A stretch of DNA of 64,000 nt from Streptomyces canus (GCF_001514145.1 NZ_KQ948657.1:654323-718322); one strand, 5' to 3'; shown: positions 20,915 through 29,902, counted from the first letter of the stretch. Numbers and translations are program-made. Notes: generated by a model from the letters alone, not told the origin.

Positions 20915-21223
20915 TTACTTCTCGATGATCGCGAGCACGTCGCGAGCCGAGAGGACGAGGTACTCCTCGCCGTTGTACTTCACCTCGGTGCCGCCGTACT
21001 TGCTGTACAGCACGATGTCGCCGGTCTGGACGTCGAGCGGCAGGCGCTCGCCGTTCTCGAAGCGGCCCGGGCCCACGGCCAGGACGACGCCCTCCTGGGG
21101 CTTCTCCTTGGCGGTGTCCGGGATGACCAGGCCAGAGGCGGTGGTCTGCTCGGCGTCGAGCGGCTGGACCACAATGCGGTCCTCGAGCGGCTTGATGGCA
21201 ACCTTGGAGCTGGTGGTCGTCAC
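20915..21223 (-). CDS. groES: Co-chaperonin GroES
   Basis: 102 residues from the GTG at 21223 with GGGGGAGG upstream. The mobile loop ([20 protein letters not shown]) and the GKVLAVGPG-like strand ([20 protein letters not shown]) are complete. First gene of the groES-groEL1 operon, transcribed from a promoter region carrying two CIRCE elements. Confidence 0.97.
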   Translation of the reverse strand: MTTTSSKVAIKPLEDRIVVQPLDAEQTTASGLVIPDTAKEKPQEGVVLAVGPGRFENGERLPLDVQTGDIVLYSKYGGTEVKYNGEEYLVLSARDVLAIIEK

Positions 21224-21320
21224 GATCCGACCTCCCCCTTCGGAGATCACGGGGTTGACTGTCTGAGGTGGCGACCAGGTGGATCCGTCGTCGCGGGTGC
21301 CGGACCTGCCCGTCGCTGTG

Positions 21321-21347
21321 TTGGCACTCTCCAGGGGGGAGTGCCAG
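21321..21347 (-). promoter_or_regulatory. CIRCE operator 1 (HrcA site)
   Basis: TTGGCACTC-N9-GAGTGCCAG, close to the consensus TTAGCACTC-N9-GAGTGCTAA, about 100 bases before groES. HrcA binding here represses groES-groEL1 until heat shock. Confidence 0.93.
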
Positions 21348-21367
21348 ACCCGAGACTATGACCGCGA

Positions 21368-21394
21368 TTAGCACTCGGTCAAGCGGAGTGCCAA
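21368..21394 (-). promoter_or_regulatory. CIRCE operator 2 (HrcA site)
   Basis: TTAGCACTC-N9-GAGTGCCAA. The left arm is a perfect consensus match. It lies 20 bases upstream of the first CIRCE copy, giving the tandem arrangement known before Streptomyces groES. Confidence 0.95.
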
Positions 21395-21423
21395 TCGCGT
21401 CTCCCGTGGCGCCGCCGGAGCGC

Positions 21424-22215
21424 CTACAGATAGTCCTCCAGCCGCCCCACCGTCAGTCCGCGCCGCTCGATCTCCCGCAGCACCCTGGTCGTCCGTTCCG
21501 TCAGCGTCGTTCCCGTCGCCTCCCCCGATGCCACCGAGACGATGTCTCCCGCCCGCAGCGGCCGCCGCGGCGCGCCACCCTCCGCCGACACGCTCCACAG
21601 CACCACCGCCGAGAGTCCGCAGTCGGCCGCCGCGCGCAGGGTCGTGCGGTCGTACGTGCCGTAGGGCGGCCGGAACAGCCGCGGCCGGATCCCGAAGCGG
21701 GACCGCACCTTCTCCTGCTGGCCGCAGATCTCGGCGCGCTGGCCGGGGTAGGGCAGACCGCGCAGGGCGGGGTGGTCGAGGGTGTGGTTCTGGATGCTCG
21801 CGCCGACCGACTGGAGGCGCGCGAAGTGGCCGTACCCGGGGCCGACGACACTGTCCGTGAGGAACATGCTGACGGGCAGCCGCAGTTCACGGACCAGGTC
21901 GACGAACCGCGGGTCCTTCTCCGCGCCGTCGTCGTAGGTGAGGAAGACGACCTTGTCGGACGTCGGCACCCGCTTCACCACCGGCGGCACCCGGCCCGGG
22001 CCCGCCGCCGCGCGCGCCGGCACCCGCGGGGGCGCCGGCAGCGGGGCCGCGAGACCCCAGTGGCGGTACGGCCGTCCGTCCGCCCCCGCCGGCGCGTACG
22101 ACCCCACCCGCTGCGCCGCCTTCTTGCCCAGCCGTTCGATGGGGTCGACGGACTGGGCACAGCCGGTGAGCAGTACGGCCGCCAGCCCCCCGGCGACCAG
22201 TGCGCGCGCTCTCAC
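21424..22215 (-). CDS. Lipoprotein polysaccharide-deacetylase homologue with degraded C-terminal motifs
   Basis: 263 residues from a GTG at 22215 that overlaps the upstream gene's stop (GTGA), implying translational coupling. The lipobox is LLTGC with Cys19. The CE4 fold is recognisable: YDDGAEKD (Asp95, Asp96), HTLDH (His144, His148) and RLFRPPYG. But where the upstream paralogue has the Trp-containing motif 4 and the motif 5 His (DIVLSHF), this protein reads DIVSVASG, so the catalytic His is absent. It may be inactive or bind sugar only. Confidence 0.85.
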   Translation of the reverse strand: MRARALVAGGLAAVLLTGCAQSVDPIERLGKKAAQRVGSYAPAGADGRPYRHWGLAAPLPAPPRVPARAAAGPGRVPPVVKRVPTSDKVVFLTYDDGAEKDPRFVDLVRELRLPVSMFLTDSVVGPGYGHFARLQSVGASIQNHTLDHPALRGLPYPGQRAEICGQQEKVRSRFGIRPRLFRPPYGTYDRTTLRAAADCGLSAVVLWSVSAEGGAPRRPLRAGDIVSVASGEATGTTLTERTTRVLREIERRGLTVGRLEDYL

Positions 22216-23153
22216 AGGTAGTCCTCGAGGCGGGCCACCGCGTACCCCTCGGCCGTGATCCTGTTCAGGAAGCGGCGGACCATGTCGGGCATCGTGCCCT
22301 TCCAGTCCTTGCGGCCCCGGAAGTGGCTGAGCACGATGTCGCCGGGGTGGATGTCCTGGTCCCACTCGCGGTACTCCCAGTGGTCGACGAAGACCTCTTC
22401 GTTCCAGAGGGGCGCGTACTTGATGCCGCAGGACCTGGCCGCGCGCAGGGTGTCCGCGTTGTAGTTGCCGTAGGGCGGGCGGAAGAGCGTGGGCCGCGTG
22501 CCGAACCGCTTGTCGATGACGTCCTGCATCCCGCAGATCTCGCGCTGCTGGCGGGCGTAGGACAGCGCGGGCAGGTAGGGGTGGTGGAGCGTGTGGTTGT
22601 TCAGTACGACCCCGGTGTCCCGCATCCTCGCGAAGTAGCCGTAGTCGTCCTTGACCAGGTAGTCGCTGAGGAAGGCGGTGTACGGGATCTTCAGGTCGCT
22701 CATCATCCGCAGGAACGCGGGGTCCTTCTCGGCGCCGTCGTCGATGGTGAGGAAGACGATCTTCTGTTCGGTGGGGACCGTGGTGAAGACCGGCGGCAGC
22801 CCCTTCTGCTCGTGGCCGTCGACCTCGAAGCCGTGGCGGGTGGTGATGCGGGGCTTGACCGCGGGCGCCGGCGGGGCCGTCAGGGGGACCTTCTTCAGGC
22901 CCCAGCGCCTGGCGGCGGCGATCCGAGCCTGCTCGGCGCGGAGCCGGGCGGCCCGGATACGGGTCTTGTCGGCCTGGAGGTCGGCGGCGGGGGGCGGGGG
23001 TGCGTTGAGGGGCTGCTGCGGCCGTACGCCGGTGCCGGCCGGGCCGGCGCAGCCGGAGACCAGGGCGGCCACTGCCAGGAGGACGAGGCCGCCACGGATC
23101 GACACCGACACCACCAACGCACCATTTTTGTACTTTTGTCCTACTGTTCCCAT
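22212..23153 (-). CDS. Lipoprotein polysaccharide deacetylase (CE4 family)
   Basis: About 313 residues. A signal sequence ends in the lipobox LVSGC (Cys35 from this start; the exact start is uncertain because the ATG has a weak ribosome site). CE4 motifs are complete: IDDG (Asp138, Asp139), HTLHH (His187, His191), RPTLFRPPYG, and GDIVLSHFRG with His277. It should remove acetyl groups from an outer N-acetylated glycan such as peptidoglycan or an exopolysaccharide. A downstream paralogue overlaps it by 4 bases. Confidence 0.88.
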   Translation of the reverse strand: MGTVGQKYKNGALVVSVSIRGGLVLLAVAALVSGCAGPAGTGVRPQQPLNAPPPPAADLQADKTRIRAARLRAEQARIAAARRWGLKKVPLTAPPAPAVKPRITTRHGFEVDGHEQKGLPPVFTTVPTEQKIVFLTIDDGAEKDPAFLRMMSDLKIPYTAFLSDYLVKDDYGYFARMRDTGVVLNNHTLHHPYLPALSYARQQREICGMQDVIDKRFGTRPTLFRPPYGNYNADTLRAARSCGIKYAPLWNEEVFVDHWEYREWDQDIHPGDIVLSHFRGRKDWKGTMPDMVRRFLNRITAEGYAVARLEDYL

Positions 23154-23243
23154 GGGGCCGGATCCTTGCAGGTCACGGCGTCGCACCCGGGCCGACACCG
23201 CCGCCGGAAGCGGACCGTCCACCGACTGGCCCACAATGACCCG

Positions 23244-24419
23244 GTGAACGACCTCGCCCCCCTCCTCACCCCCGAGGGCCGTGCCCTCCTCGACGAAGTG
23301 CGCGGCACCGCCCCCGCCGACGAACTCGCCGTCGCCACCCGGCTGCGCCGCGGGCATCCGGCCGGACTCGTCTCCGCGACGCTCGGCCAGGCCCGGTTGC
23401 GGCAGCGGGCGGCGGCCAAGTTCGGGGCCGAGGACGCGGAGCGGATGTTCTTCACGCCGAACGGGGTCGAGCAGTCGACCCGGGCGAGCGTGGCGGCCTA
23501 CCGCGCGGAGCGCCTGCGGGCACTGGGCGTCACCTCCGTCGCCGACCTGTGCTGCGGGATCGGCGGGGACGCGATCGCGCTGGCCCGGGCCGGCATCCGG
23601 GTCCTCGCGGTGGACCGGGATCCGCTGACGGCGGCGGCCGCCCGGGCGAACGCGGACGCGCTGGGACTCGCCGGCCTGATCGACGTACGGGAGGCGGACG
23701 TCACGGAGGTGGACACGGCCGCGTACGACGCCGTGTTCGTGGATCCGGCGAGGCGGGGCGGGCGTGGCCGCATCTTCGATCCGGAGGCCTACTCGCCTCC
23801 TCTGTCGTGGGCGGTCCGGGCGGCTCTCAAGGCCCCGCACGCCGCGCTGAAGGTCGCGCCCGGCATCCCGCACGAGGCGGTTCCGGCGGAGGCCGAGGCG
23901 GAGTGGATCTCCGACGGCGGGGACGTGAAGGAGGCGGTGCTGTGGTTCGGCACCGCGCCGGGGGCCGTTCGGGCCACGCTGCTGCCGGGACCGCGGAGCC
24001 TGCTCGGCCGGGGGCTGCCCGACCCCGAAGTCCGTTCCGTGGGGCGGTACTTGTACGAGCCCGACGGCGCCGTCATCCGGGCCCATCTGGTGGCCGAGGC
24101 GGCCGAGGAGCTCGACGGCGGGCTGATCGACCCCACCATCGCCTACGTCACCGCGGACGCACTGCGCGCGACCCCGTACGCCACGGCGTACGAGATCACC
24201 GACCAACTCCCCTTCAACGTGAAGAAGTTGAAGGCGCTGCTACGGGAGCGGGAGGTCGGGATCCTGACCGTGAAGAAGCGGGGGTCGGCCGTCGAGCCGG
24301 AGGAGCTGCGGCGCAAGGCGCTTCCGAAGCCGCAGGGGCCGCACTCCCTGACCGTGTTCCTGACCCGGGTCGCGGGGGCGCCGACCATGCTGCTGGGACG
24401 GCCGGCGGGGCTTACGTGA
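23244..24419 (+). CDS. SAM-dependent methyltransferase with a THUMP-like C-terminal domain
   Basis: 391 residues from a GTG at 23244. The AdoMet site is VADLCCGIGGDAIALA, followed by the acidic strand end VLAVDRDP and VFVDPARRGGRGR in the catalytic-loop position. The N-terminal helical part (ATRLRRGHPAGLVSATLGQARLRQRA) and C-terminal THUMP-like part (YLYEPDGAVIRAHLVAEAAE) match a conserved actinobacterial family whose substrate, probably RNA, is not established. It is divergent from the deacetylase pair. Confidence 0.88.
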   Translation: MNDLAPLLTPEGRALLDEVRGTAPADELAVATRLRRGHPAGLVSATLGQARLRQRAAAKFGAEDAERMFFTPNGVEQSTRASVAAYRAERLRALGVTSVADLCCGIGGDAIALARAGIRVLAVDRDPLTAAAARANADALGLAGLIDVREADVTEVDTAAYDAVFVDPARRGGRGRIFDPEAYSPPLSWAVRAALKAPHAALKVAPGIPHEAVPAEAEAEWISDGGDVKEAVLWFGTAPGAVRATLLPGPRSLLGRGLPDPEVRSVGRYLYEPDGAVIRAHLVAEAAEELDGGLIDPTIAYVTADALRATPYATAYEITDQLPFNVKKLKALLREREVGILTVKKRGSAVEPEELRRKALPKPQGPHSLTVFLTRVAGAPTMLLGRPAGLT

Positions 24420-24440
24420 GCGGCTCCAGGTGACAACGGA

Positions 24441-25706
24441 TCACTGACCGCACTCGCGCGCCCTGTCCAGCAGCAGTTCCCGCTCCCGTTCGTTGCGGGT
24501 CAGCGCGGCCGCCCGCTCGAACTCTGCCCGCGCCTGCGTCGTACGTCCGAGGCGGGCCAGGAGATCGCCGCGCACGCTCGGCAGCAAGTGGTAGTCGGCC
24601 AGGGCGGGTTCGTCGGTGAGCGCGTCGACGATCTCCAGGGCCGGGCCCGGCCCCTCGGCCATCGAGACGGCGACCGCGCGGTTGAGTTCGACGACCGGGG
24701 AGGGGGCGCGGGCGGCGAGCAGGGCGTAGAGGGTGGCGATGGCCGGCCAGTCGGTCTCGTCGTAGGAGTACGCGTGCGCGTGGCAGGCGGCGATGGCGGC
24801 CTGGAGGACGTAGGGGCCGGGGGCGCCCGCGGCCGTGGCGTCCGCGCGGCCCAGGGCCTTGATTCCGCGGGCGATGAGCATGCGGTTCCAGCGGCTGCGG
24901 TTCTGGTCCTTCAGCAGGACCGGCTCGCCCCGCGGAGAGGTGCGGGCTGCCGTGCGCGAAGCCTGGAACTCCAACAGGGCCGCGAGGCCGTGCACTTCGG
25001 GTTCCTTGGGCATGAGGGCGGACAGCAGGCGGGCCAGCCGCAGGGCGTCCTCGCACAGGGAGGGGCGCAGCCAGTCGTCGCCCGCCGTGGCCGCGTATCC
25101 CTCGTTGAAGATCAGGTAGATGACGTCCAGGACGGAACCGAGGCGGGCCTCGCGATCGGGGCCGTAGGGAACCTCGAAGGCGATGTTCTTCGTGGCGAGG
25201 GTCCGCTTGGCACGCACGATGCGCTGGGCGACCGTCGCCTCCGGGACGAGGAAGGCGCGGGCGATCTCGGGGGTGGTCAGGCCGCCGAGCAGCCGCAGGG
25301 TGAGCGCGGTGCGGGCCTCGGCGGACAGCACCGGGTGGCAGGTGGTGAAGACGAGCCTGAGCAGGTCGTCGTCGATGTCCTCGGGGTCGGACGGCTCCTC
25401 CGGCGGGGCGGTCTCCGACAGGTCCCGTCCGATCTCGGCCAGCTTGCGGGCGTAGTTCTCCCGGCGGCGGACCAGGTCCACGGCCCGTCTGCGCGCGATG
25501 GCCATGAGCCAGGCGCCCGGGTTGTCCGGGACGCCGTCGCGCGGCCACTGCTCCAGCGCCGCGACCAGGGCGTCCTGGGCGAGCTCCTCGGCGATGCCGA
25601 CGTCCCGGACGACACGGGTGACACCGGCGATGATGCGCGGCGACTCCATGCGGAAGACGGTCTCGACGGAGGCGCGGGCGTCGGCTTCGGGGGGCTGTGT
25701 GGTCAC
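24441..25706 (-). CDS. ECF42-type RNA polymerase sigma factor with C-terminal TPR-like domain
   Basis: 421 residues from a GTG at 25706. Regions 2 and 4 of an ECF sigma factor occupy the first 190 residues (RIIAGVTRVVRDVGIAEELA, NPGAWLMAIARRRAVDLVRR, TPEIARAFLVPEATVAQRIVRAKR). A conserved stretch EVPYGPDREARLGSVLDVIY leads into about 230 residues of helical, TPR-like sequence. This length, extension and the neighbouring DGPF protein define group ECF42, which works without a classical anti-sigma factor; the C-terminal domain is needed for activity. Confidence 0.9.
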   Translation of the reverse strand: MTTQPPEADARASVETVFRMESPRIIAGVTRVVRDVGIAEELAQDALVAALEQWPRDGVPDNPGAWLMAIARRRAVDLVRRRENYARKLAEIGRDLSETAPPEEPSDPEDIDDDLLRLVFTTCHPVLSAEARTALTLRLLGGLTTPEIARAFLVPEATVAQRIVRAKRTLATKNIAFEVPYGPDREARLGSVLDVIYLIFNEGYAATAGDDWLRPSLCEDALRLARLLSALMPKEPEVHGLAALLEFQASRTAARTSPRGEPVLLKDQNRSRWNRMLIARGIKALGRADATAAGAPGPYVLQAAIAACHAHAYSYDETDWPAIATLYALLAARAPSPVVELNRAVAVSMAEGPGPALEIVDALTDEPALADYHLLPSVRGDLLARLGRTTQARAEFERAAALTRNERERELLLDRARECGQ

Positions 25707-25753
25707 AGCCCCCCATTCGACACCCGTACGGCCCCGCAGCCAAGGAAGCGGGC

Positions 25754-26110
25754 TCAGCCCTCCGCGATCTCCCGCACCTCGCAGGTGACCGTCCAGTGCT
25801 CCTCGTGCACCTTCAGGAAGCGCTTGGTCCACTCGATCGCCTCGGCCATGTCCTTGGCCTGGACGATGGCGTACCCCCCGACGACCTCCTTCGCCTCGGT
25901 GAAGGGCCCGTCGGTCACCGACAGCTCCCCCTTCTCCCACCGCACCCGGGCCCCCTGCGCGGTCGGCGTGAGCCCGGCGGTGTCCAGCAGCACCCCGGCC
26001 TTCGTCATCTCCTCGATCAGCTCGCCCATCCGCTGCATCAGCGCGTCGCTGGGGCCCTCGGCGGGGGCGGTCTTCTCGTCGATCTGGACCATCGACAGGT
26101 AACGCGGCAT
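25754..26110 (-). CDS. DGPF/YCII-domain protein, partner of the ECF42 sigma factor
   Basis: 118 residues, GAGGAG before the ATG. It is one ferredoxin-like YCII domain with the diagnostic DGPF motif (SVTDGPFTEAKEVVGGYAIV). Genes of this family are the usual target and neighbour of ECF42 sigma factors. It lies 47 bases ahead of the sigma gene on the same strand, so the two probably form an operon. Biochemical role unknown. Confidence 0.9.
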   Translation of the reverse strand: MPRYLSMVQIDEKTAPAEGPSDALMQRMGELIEEMTKAGVLLDTAGLTPTAQGARVRWEKGELSVTDGPFTEAKEVVGGYAIVQAKDMAEAIEWTKRFLKVHEEHWTVTCEVREIAEG

Positions 26111-26144
26111 GGTGACTCCTCGGTCGCTACGGGGGCCGGTCCTT

Positions 26145-26190
26145 CCCGGCCTCTCACCAGTGCGTCGATCGGGAGAGGCCGGGATCGACA
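26145..26190 (-). promoter_or_regulatory. Candidate ECF42 promoter overlapped by an inverted repeat
   Basis: On the minus strand TGTCGA (26190-26185) is followed after 17 bases by CGACG (26167-26163), matching what I recall of the ECF42 motif (TGTCGA at -35, CGA/TC at -10). A perfect 11-bp inverted repeat (arms 26145-26155 and 26173-26183) spans the spacer, -10 and likely start site; it could be an operator or leader hairpin. Confidence 0.6.
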
Positions 26191-26269
26191 GACTCCGCGG
26201 ATTTCTTCGGAGATTTTTTCCCGGCGCCCTGACCTGCTACGACAGCGACCCGCCGAACCCGGCTCACGT

Positions 26270-27277
26270 TCAGCGCAGCGACTCCCACAGCTCACGCGCC
26301 GCCGGTTCCTTCGCCACCACCCGGTTGGGGTTCGAGGGCGCGGTCACGACCGGCATGGTCACCGTCTTCACTTCGTCGCTCGACAGGCCCTTCAGGCTCT
26401 CGCCGAGGCTCATCAGCTCGGTCAGGGAGTCGAGGCCGGTGTCGGTGGTGAGACTGCCGGTGATCGCGTCGGCGACGGAATACAGCTTGGTGGGCCTGGT
26501 CAGCAGGTTCGTCGAGGAGATCTGCTCCAGCAGGGCCTTCACCAGCTTCTGCTGGAGTCCTATGCGGCCCAGGTCGCTGCCGTCGCCTATGCCGTGCCGG
26601 GTGCGGGCGAACGCGAGGGCCTGCTTGCCGTTCAGGTGGTGGGTGCCCGCCTTCAGGGTGAGATGGCTGTCGTCGTCGTCGATGTCCTCGTCCGTGGTCA
26701 CCGTGACCCCGCCGAGCGCGTCGACCAGCTTGGCGAAGCCCGAGAAGTCGATCTCGATGTAGTGGTCCATGCGGACGTTCGTGATCGACTCGACCGTCTT
26801 GACCGCGCACACCGGACCGCCCACCGAGTAGGCGCTGTTGAACATCGCGCCGTACGCCGCCGACGTGGAGCCCCCGCTCTCCAGGGGGCACGACGGGCGG
26901 GTGACGAGGGTGTCGCGCGGGATGCTGACGACCGTCGCCGTGGTGCGGCCCGCGTCGATGTGCACGACCATCGCGGTGTCGGACCGGGCGCCGGTGCTGC
27001 TGCCGCCACCGAGCGCCTGGTTCTCCTTGCCGCTGCGCGAGTCGGAGCCCAGGACCAGGATGTTCACCGCCTCCGTGGGCAGCGGCGCCTCCTGCGATGC
27101 CGAAGGGGTCGGTGTCGGCTTCGCGGGGCGGTCGTCGCCGAGCGCGCTGTTGATGTCGACGCTCTTGATGTTGCTGTTGAGGTGCCAGTACGCCCAGCCC
27201 GCCGCGGCGCATCCCAGGACCAGCGTCCCCGCGAGCGTGAGGCCGACGGCCTTCAGTAATCTCGGCCGCCGACCCAC
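26270..27277 (-). CDS. LytR-CpsA-Psr (LCP) family cell-wall glycopolymer ligase
   Basis: About 335 residues if it starts at the GTG at 27277 (GAGGA seven bases upstream); an upstream GTG at 27304 adds nine residues. A short basic cytoplasmic part and one membrane helix (AVGLTLAGTLVLGCAAAGWAYW) lead to the outer LCP domain: NILVLGSDSR, DTAMVVHIDAG, VSIPRDTLV and FARTRHGIGDGSDLGRIGLQ with the conserved Arg residues for the polyprenyl pyrophosphate. It transfers lipid-linked glycopolymers to peptidoglycan. No polymer synthesis genes are adjacent. Confidence 0.93.
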   Translation of the reverse strand: MGRRPRLLKAVGLTLAGTLVLGCAAAGWAYWHLNSNIKSVDINSALGDDRPAKPTPTPSASQEAPLPTEAVNILVLGSDSRSGKENQALGGGSSTGARSDTAMVVHIDAGRTTATVVSIPRDTLVTRPSCPLESGGSTSAAYGAMFNSAYSVGGPVCAVKTVESITNVRMDHYIEIDFSGFAKLVDALGGVTVTTDEDIDDDDSHLTLKAGTHHLNGKQALAFARTRHGIGDGSDLGRIGLQQKLVKALLEQISSTNLLTRPTKLYSVADAITGSLTTDTGLDSLTELMSLGESLKGLSSDEVKTVTMPVVTAPSNPNRVVAKEPAARELWESLR

Positions 27278-27377
27278 TCGTCTGTCCTCGTCGTCTCCCG
27301 TCACAGGGAGGAACGTACGTCCGAATTATTACGAGGAAGGCCTCCTGGGCGGCTTTCTTCGGAAAATCTCAGACTTC

Positions 27378-28721
27378 TCATTCCAGCGTCACGGCCGGTA
27401 CCGGATTGCTGCCGCTCCACGAGGCGTTGAATCCGAAGGTCACCGAACCGCCGTCCGGCACGGTCCCGTTGTAGGCGGCGTTCGCGCAACTGACCGCGGC
27501 CCCCGACTGGGTGCAGGTCGCGTTCCAGGCCTGGGTGATCCGCTGTCCGGCGCCGTAGGTCCAGTCGGCCTTCCACGACGACAGGGCGGCACCCGAGCAG
27601 GAGATCTTCACCTGTCCCGTGAAGCCGGTGTCCCACTGACTGGTCACGCTGTAGGCCGCGGTGCACGCGCCGGTCGGCGGAGGCGTGGTCGTGCCGCCGA
27701 GCGCCTCCGCGATCGCGTAGTACGCCGGTTTCGGCGCGTAGTTCTCGTCGTACGGCGTCGCCGCGCCCTGCCCCGGGAAGGTGCTCGGGATCCAGGAGTC
27801 GGAGTCGGTGAAACCCCAGACGGTGACGCCGGCGCAGCGCGCGACCGCCACGCACGCGTTCATGACGGCCTTGTAGTCGGCGGCCTGCTGCGCGAGCTTC
27901 GTGCTGTCGGAGGGCAGCGTCATCCGGATGTCCAGCTCGGTGATCGCCACGTCGACTCCGAGGTCGGCGAAGCGCTGGATGTTCTGCTGGAGGGTGGCGG
28001 GGACCTGGCCGACGATCAGATGGGCCTGGAGCCCGACCCCGTCGATCGGGACGCCCTGCTCCTTGAGCGACTTGACCAGGTTGTAGAGGGCCGTGGACTT
28101 CGCGTTGACGCCCTCGACGTTGTAGTCGTTGATGTACAGCCTGGCGGCCGGGTCGGCGGCGCGGGCGGCGGTGAGGGCCTGGGCGATGTATCCGGTGCCG
28201 AGGCCGTTGTACCAGAGGGTCTGGCGGTAGGTGCCGTCCTCGTTGAAGGGCTCGTTGACGACGTCCCAGGCGGCCAGCCGGCCCTTGTAGCGGCCGACCT
28301 CCAACGCGATGTGGTCGTTCATCAGCTGACCGAGCTGGGCCGCGGTCCAGGTGCCGTTCGTCAGCCAGCTCGGGTTCTGGCTGTGCCAGACCAGGGTGTG
28401 GCCGCGCACCTGCTGGCCGTGGGCCTCGGCGAAGTTCAGGATCTGGTCGGCCTCGGCCCAGTTGTAGCTGCCCCGGGTCGGCTCGACCGAGCCCCATTTC
28501 ATGGCGTTGCCGGGAGTCAGCGAGTTGAACTGCGCCCCGGCGAGGTCGCCGTAGGTGCCGGTGAGTTTGGAGCCGGTGACGGCCGTGCCCATGACCTTGC
28601 CCTTGGCGGCGGCGAGGTCGCGCAGGGGTGCGTCGGCGGCGCTCGCCGTGGGGGCCGGGACGAGCAGCGCGAGGCCGCTCAGGAGGGACACAAGGGATAA
28701 GCCGGTTCTCAGAGATCTCAT
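27378..28721 (-). CDS. Secreted endo-1,4-beta-xylanase: GH10 plus CBM2
   Basis: 447 residues from the ATG at 28721 (GGAGGCACCC upstream). Signal peptide ends near ASA-AD (residue 29). The GH10 barrel (about 35-335) has the acid/base Glu in WDVVNEPF and the nucleophile Glu in ITELDIR. After a short TTTPPP linker, residues 350-447 form a family 2 carbohydrate-binding module (CTAAYSVTSQWDTGFTGQVK, ending WSGSNPVPAVTL). It cuts xylan outside the cell. The LacI gene lies immediately upstream on the same strand, and an inverted repeat sits just before the start. Confidence 0.95.
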   Translation of the reverse strand: MRSLRTGLSLVSLLSGLALLVPAPTASAADAPLRDLAAAKGKVMGTAVTGSKLTGTYGDLAGAQFNSLTPGNAMKWGSVEPTRGSYNWAEADQILNFAEAHGQQVRGHTLVWHSQNPSWLTNGTWTAAQLGQLMNDHIALEVGRYKGRLAAWDVVNEPFNEDGTYRQTLWYNGLGTGYIAQALTAARAADPAARLYINDYNVEGVNAKSTALYNLVKSLKEQGVPIDGVGLQAHLIVGQVPATLQQNIQRFADLGVDVAITELDIRMTLPSDSTKLAQQAADYKAVMNACVAVARCAGVTVWGFTDSDSWIPSTFPGQGAATPYDENYAPKPAYYAIAEALGGTTTPPPTGACTAAYSVTSQWDTGFTGQVKISCSGAALSSWKADWTYGAGQRITQAWNATCTQSGAAVSCANAAYNGTVPDGGSVTFGFNASWSGSNPVPAVTLE

Positions 28722-28732
28722 TGCGGGTGCCT

Positions 28733-28745
28733 CCGAAAGTTTCGG
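28733..28745. promoter_or_regulatory. Inverted repeat before the xylanase gene, likely LacI-family operator
   Basis: CCGAAA-G-TTTCGG is a perfect palindrome 12 bases upstream of the xylanase ATG. It contains CGAA-N3-TTCG, resembling the element I recall for BxlR upstream of Streptomyces xylanase and xylosidase genes. The same core occurs upstream of the GH3 gene. Confidence 0.65.
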
Positions 28746-28803
28746 TCGTGCAACCGATTGGCTTCGGAGGAGTGTGGGCGCACGCACCCCACCCGTCAAT
28801 GGC

Positions 28804-29874
28804 TCACCCCTCGGTCTCAGCGGTACTGCTGCGCACCACCAGGCTCGTCGCCAGCTCCACCCGGGTCGCCGCCGGGGTCCCGCCGTCCCGCCCCAGGTCC
28901 AGCACCAGCTTCGCCGCGGCCTCGGCCATCTCGGTCAGCGGCTGCCGTACGGTCGTCAGCGGCGGCCCCACCCAGGGCGCCACCGGAAGGTCGTCGAACC
29001 CGACCACGCTCAGGTCCTCCGGGATGCGCAGCCCCAGCTCGCGGGCCGCCTCGTACAGACCGAGCGCCTGGAGGTCGTTGCCGGCGAAGACCGCGGTGGG
29101 CCGGTCGGGGCGGCGCAGGAGCGCCAGGCCCTGGCGGTAGCCGGTCTCGTGGTGGAAGTCGCCGGCCATGATCAGCCCGGGGTCGACGGGCAGCCCCGCG
29201 GTCTCCAGGGCGGCCCGGTAGCCGTCGATGCGGGCGCGGCTGCACATCATGCGGGAGGGGCCGGTGATCGCCCCGATCCTGCGGTGCCCGAGCTCGACGA
29301 GGTGCCGGGTCGCGGCGAGCCCGCCCTGCCAGTTGGTCGCGCCGATGGAGGGCACGTCGGCGCCCGGATCGCCGGCCGGGTCCATCACCACGAACGGGAT
29401 CGACCTGCTGCTCAGCAGCGCGCGCTGGGACTCGTCGAGCCCGGACAGCACGAGGATCACCCCGTAGGGGCGGCGGGCGGCGACCTGGTCGGCCCAGGTG
29501 CGCCCGGGGGTGAGCCGCCCCGCGCTCTCGCTGAGCACGACGCTGAGCCCGGCGTCCCGGGCCACGTTCTCCACGCCCCGGATGACCTCCATCGCCCACG
29601 CGCTCTCCAGCTCGTGGAAGACCAGGTCGATCAGGGGCGAACGGCTCGCCTCGGCGCGCCGGCGCCGGTAGCCGTGCGCGCGCAGCAGGCCTTCGACGCG
29701 GGCGCGGGTCGCGGGAGCGACGTCGGCCCGGCCGTTGAGGACCTTCGAAACTGTCGGCGCCGAAACGCCGGCCTCCCGGGCGATCTCGGCGAGCGTGGCG
29801 GTCTGCGGCGAGCGGCCGGCCGTCGAGGATGTCGGGGAAGTCGTCCGGGTTTCTGCGGGCTCCGGGGGTGTCAT
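28804..29874 (-). CDS. LacI-family regulator of the xylan genes
   Basis: 356 residues. A Thr/Ser-rich leader precedes a classical LacI headpiece (ATLAEIAREAGVSAPTVSKV, then NGRADVAPATRARVEGLL) and a complete sugar-binding PBP1-like domain. It lies between the xylanase gene and the divergent GH3 gene; CGAA-N3-TTCG inverted repeats lie before both. It is probably a xylo-oligosaccharide-responsive repressor of the BxlR/XlnR type. Confidence 0.92.
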   Translation of the reverse strand: MTPPEPAETRTTSPTSSTAGRSPQTATLAEIAREAGVSAPTVSKVLNGRADVAPATRARVEGLLRAHGYRRRRAEASRSPLIDLVFHELESAWAMEVIRGVENVARDAGLSVVLSESAGRLTPGRTWADQVAARRPYGVILVLSGLDESQRALLSSRSIPFVVMDPAGDPGADVPSIGATNWQGGLAATRHLVELGHRRIGAITGPSRMMCSRARIDGYRAALETAGLPVDPGLIMAGDFHHETGYRQGLALLRRPDRPTAVFAGNDLQALGLYEAARELGLRIPEDLSVVGFDDLPVAPWVGPPLTTVRQPLTEMAEAAAKLVLDLGRDGGTPAATRVELATSLVVRSSTAETEG

Positions 29875-29902
29875 GGCGGCGATCGTATCCCTGCACGACC
29901 TC

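Noticed and set aside
24412..25743. Alternative minus-strand frame covering the ECF42 gene
   Set aside because: Arg/Pro-rich shadow; the chosen frame has sigma regions 2 and 4.
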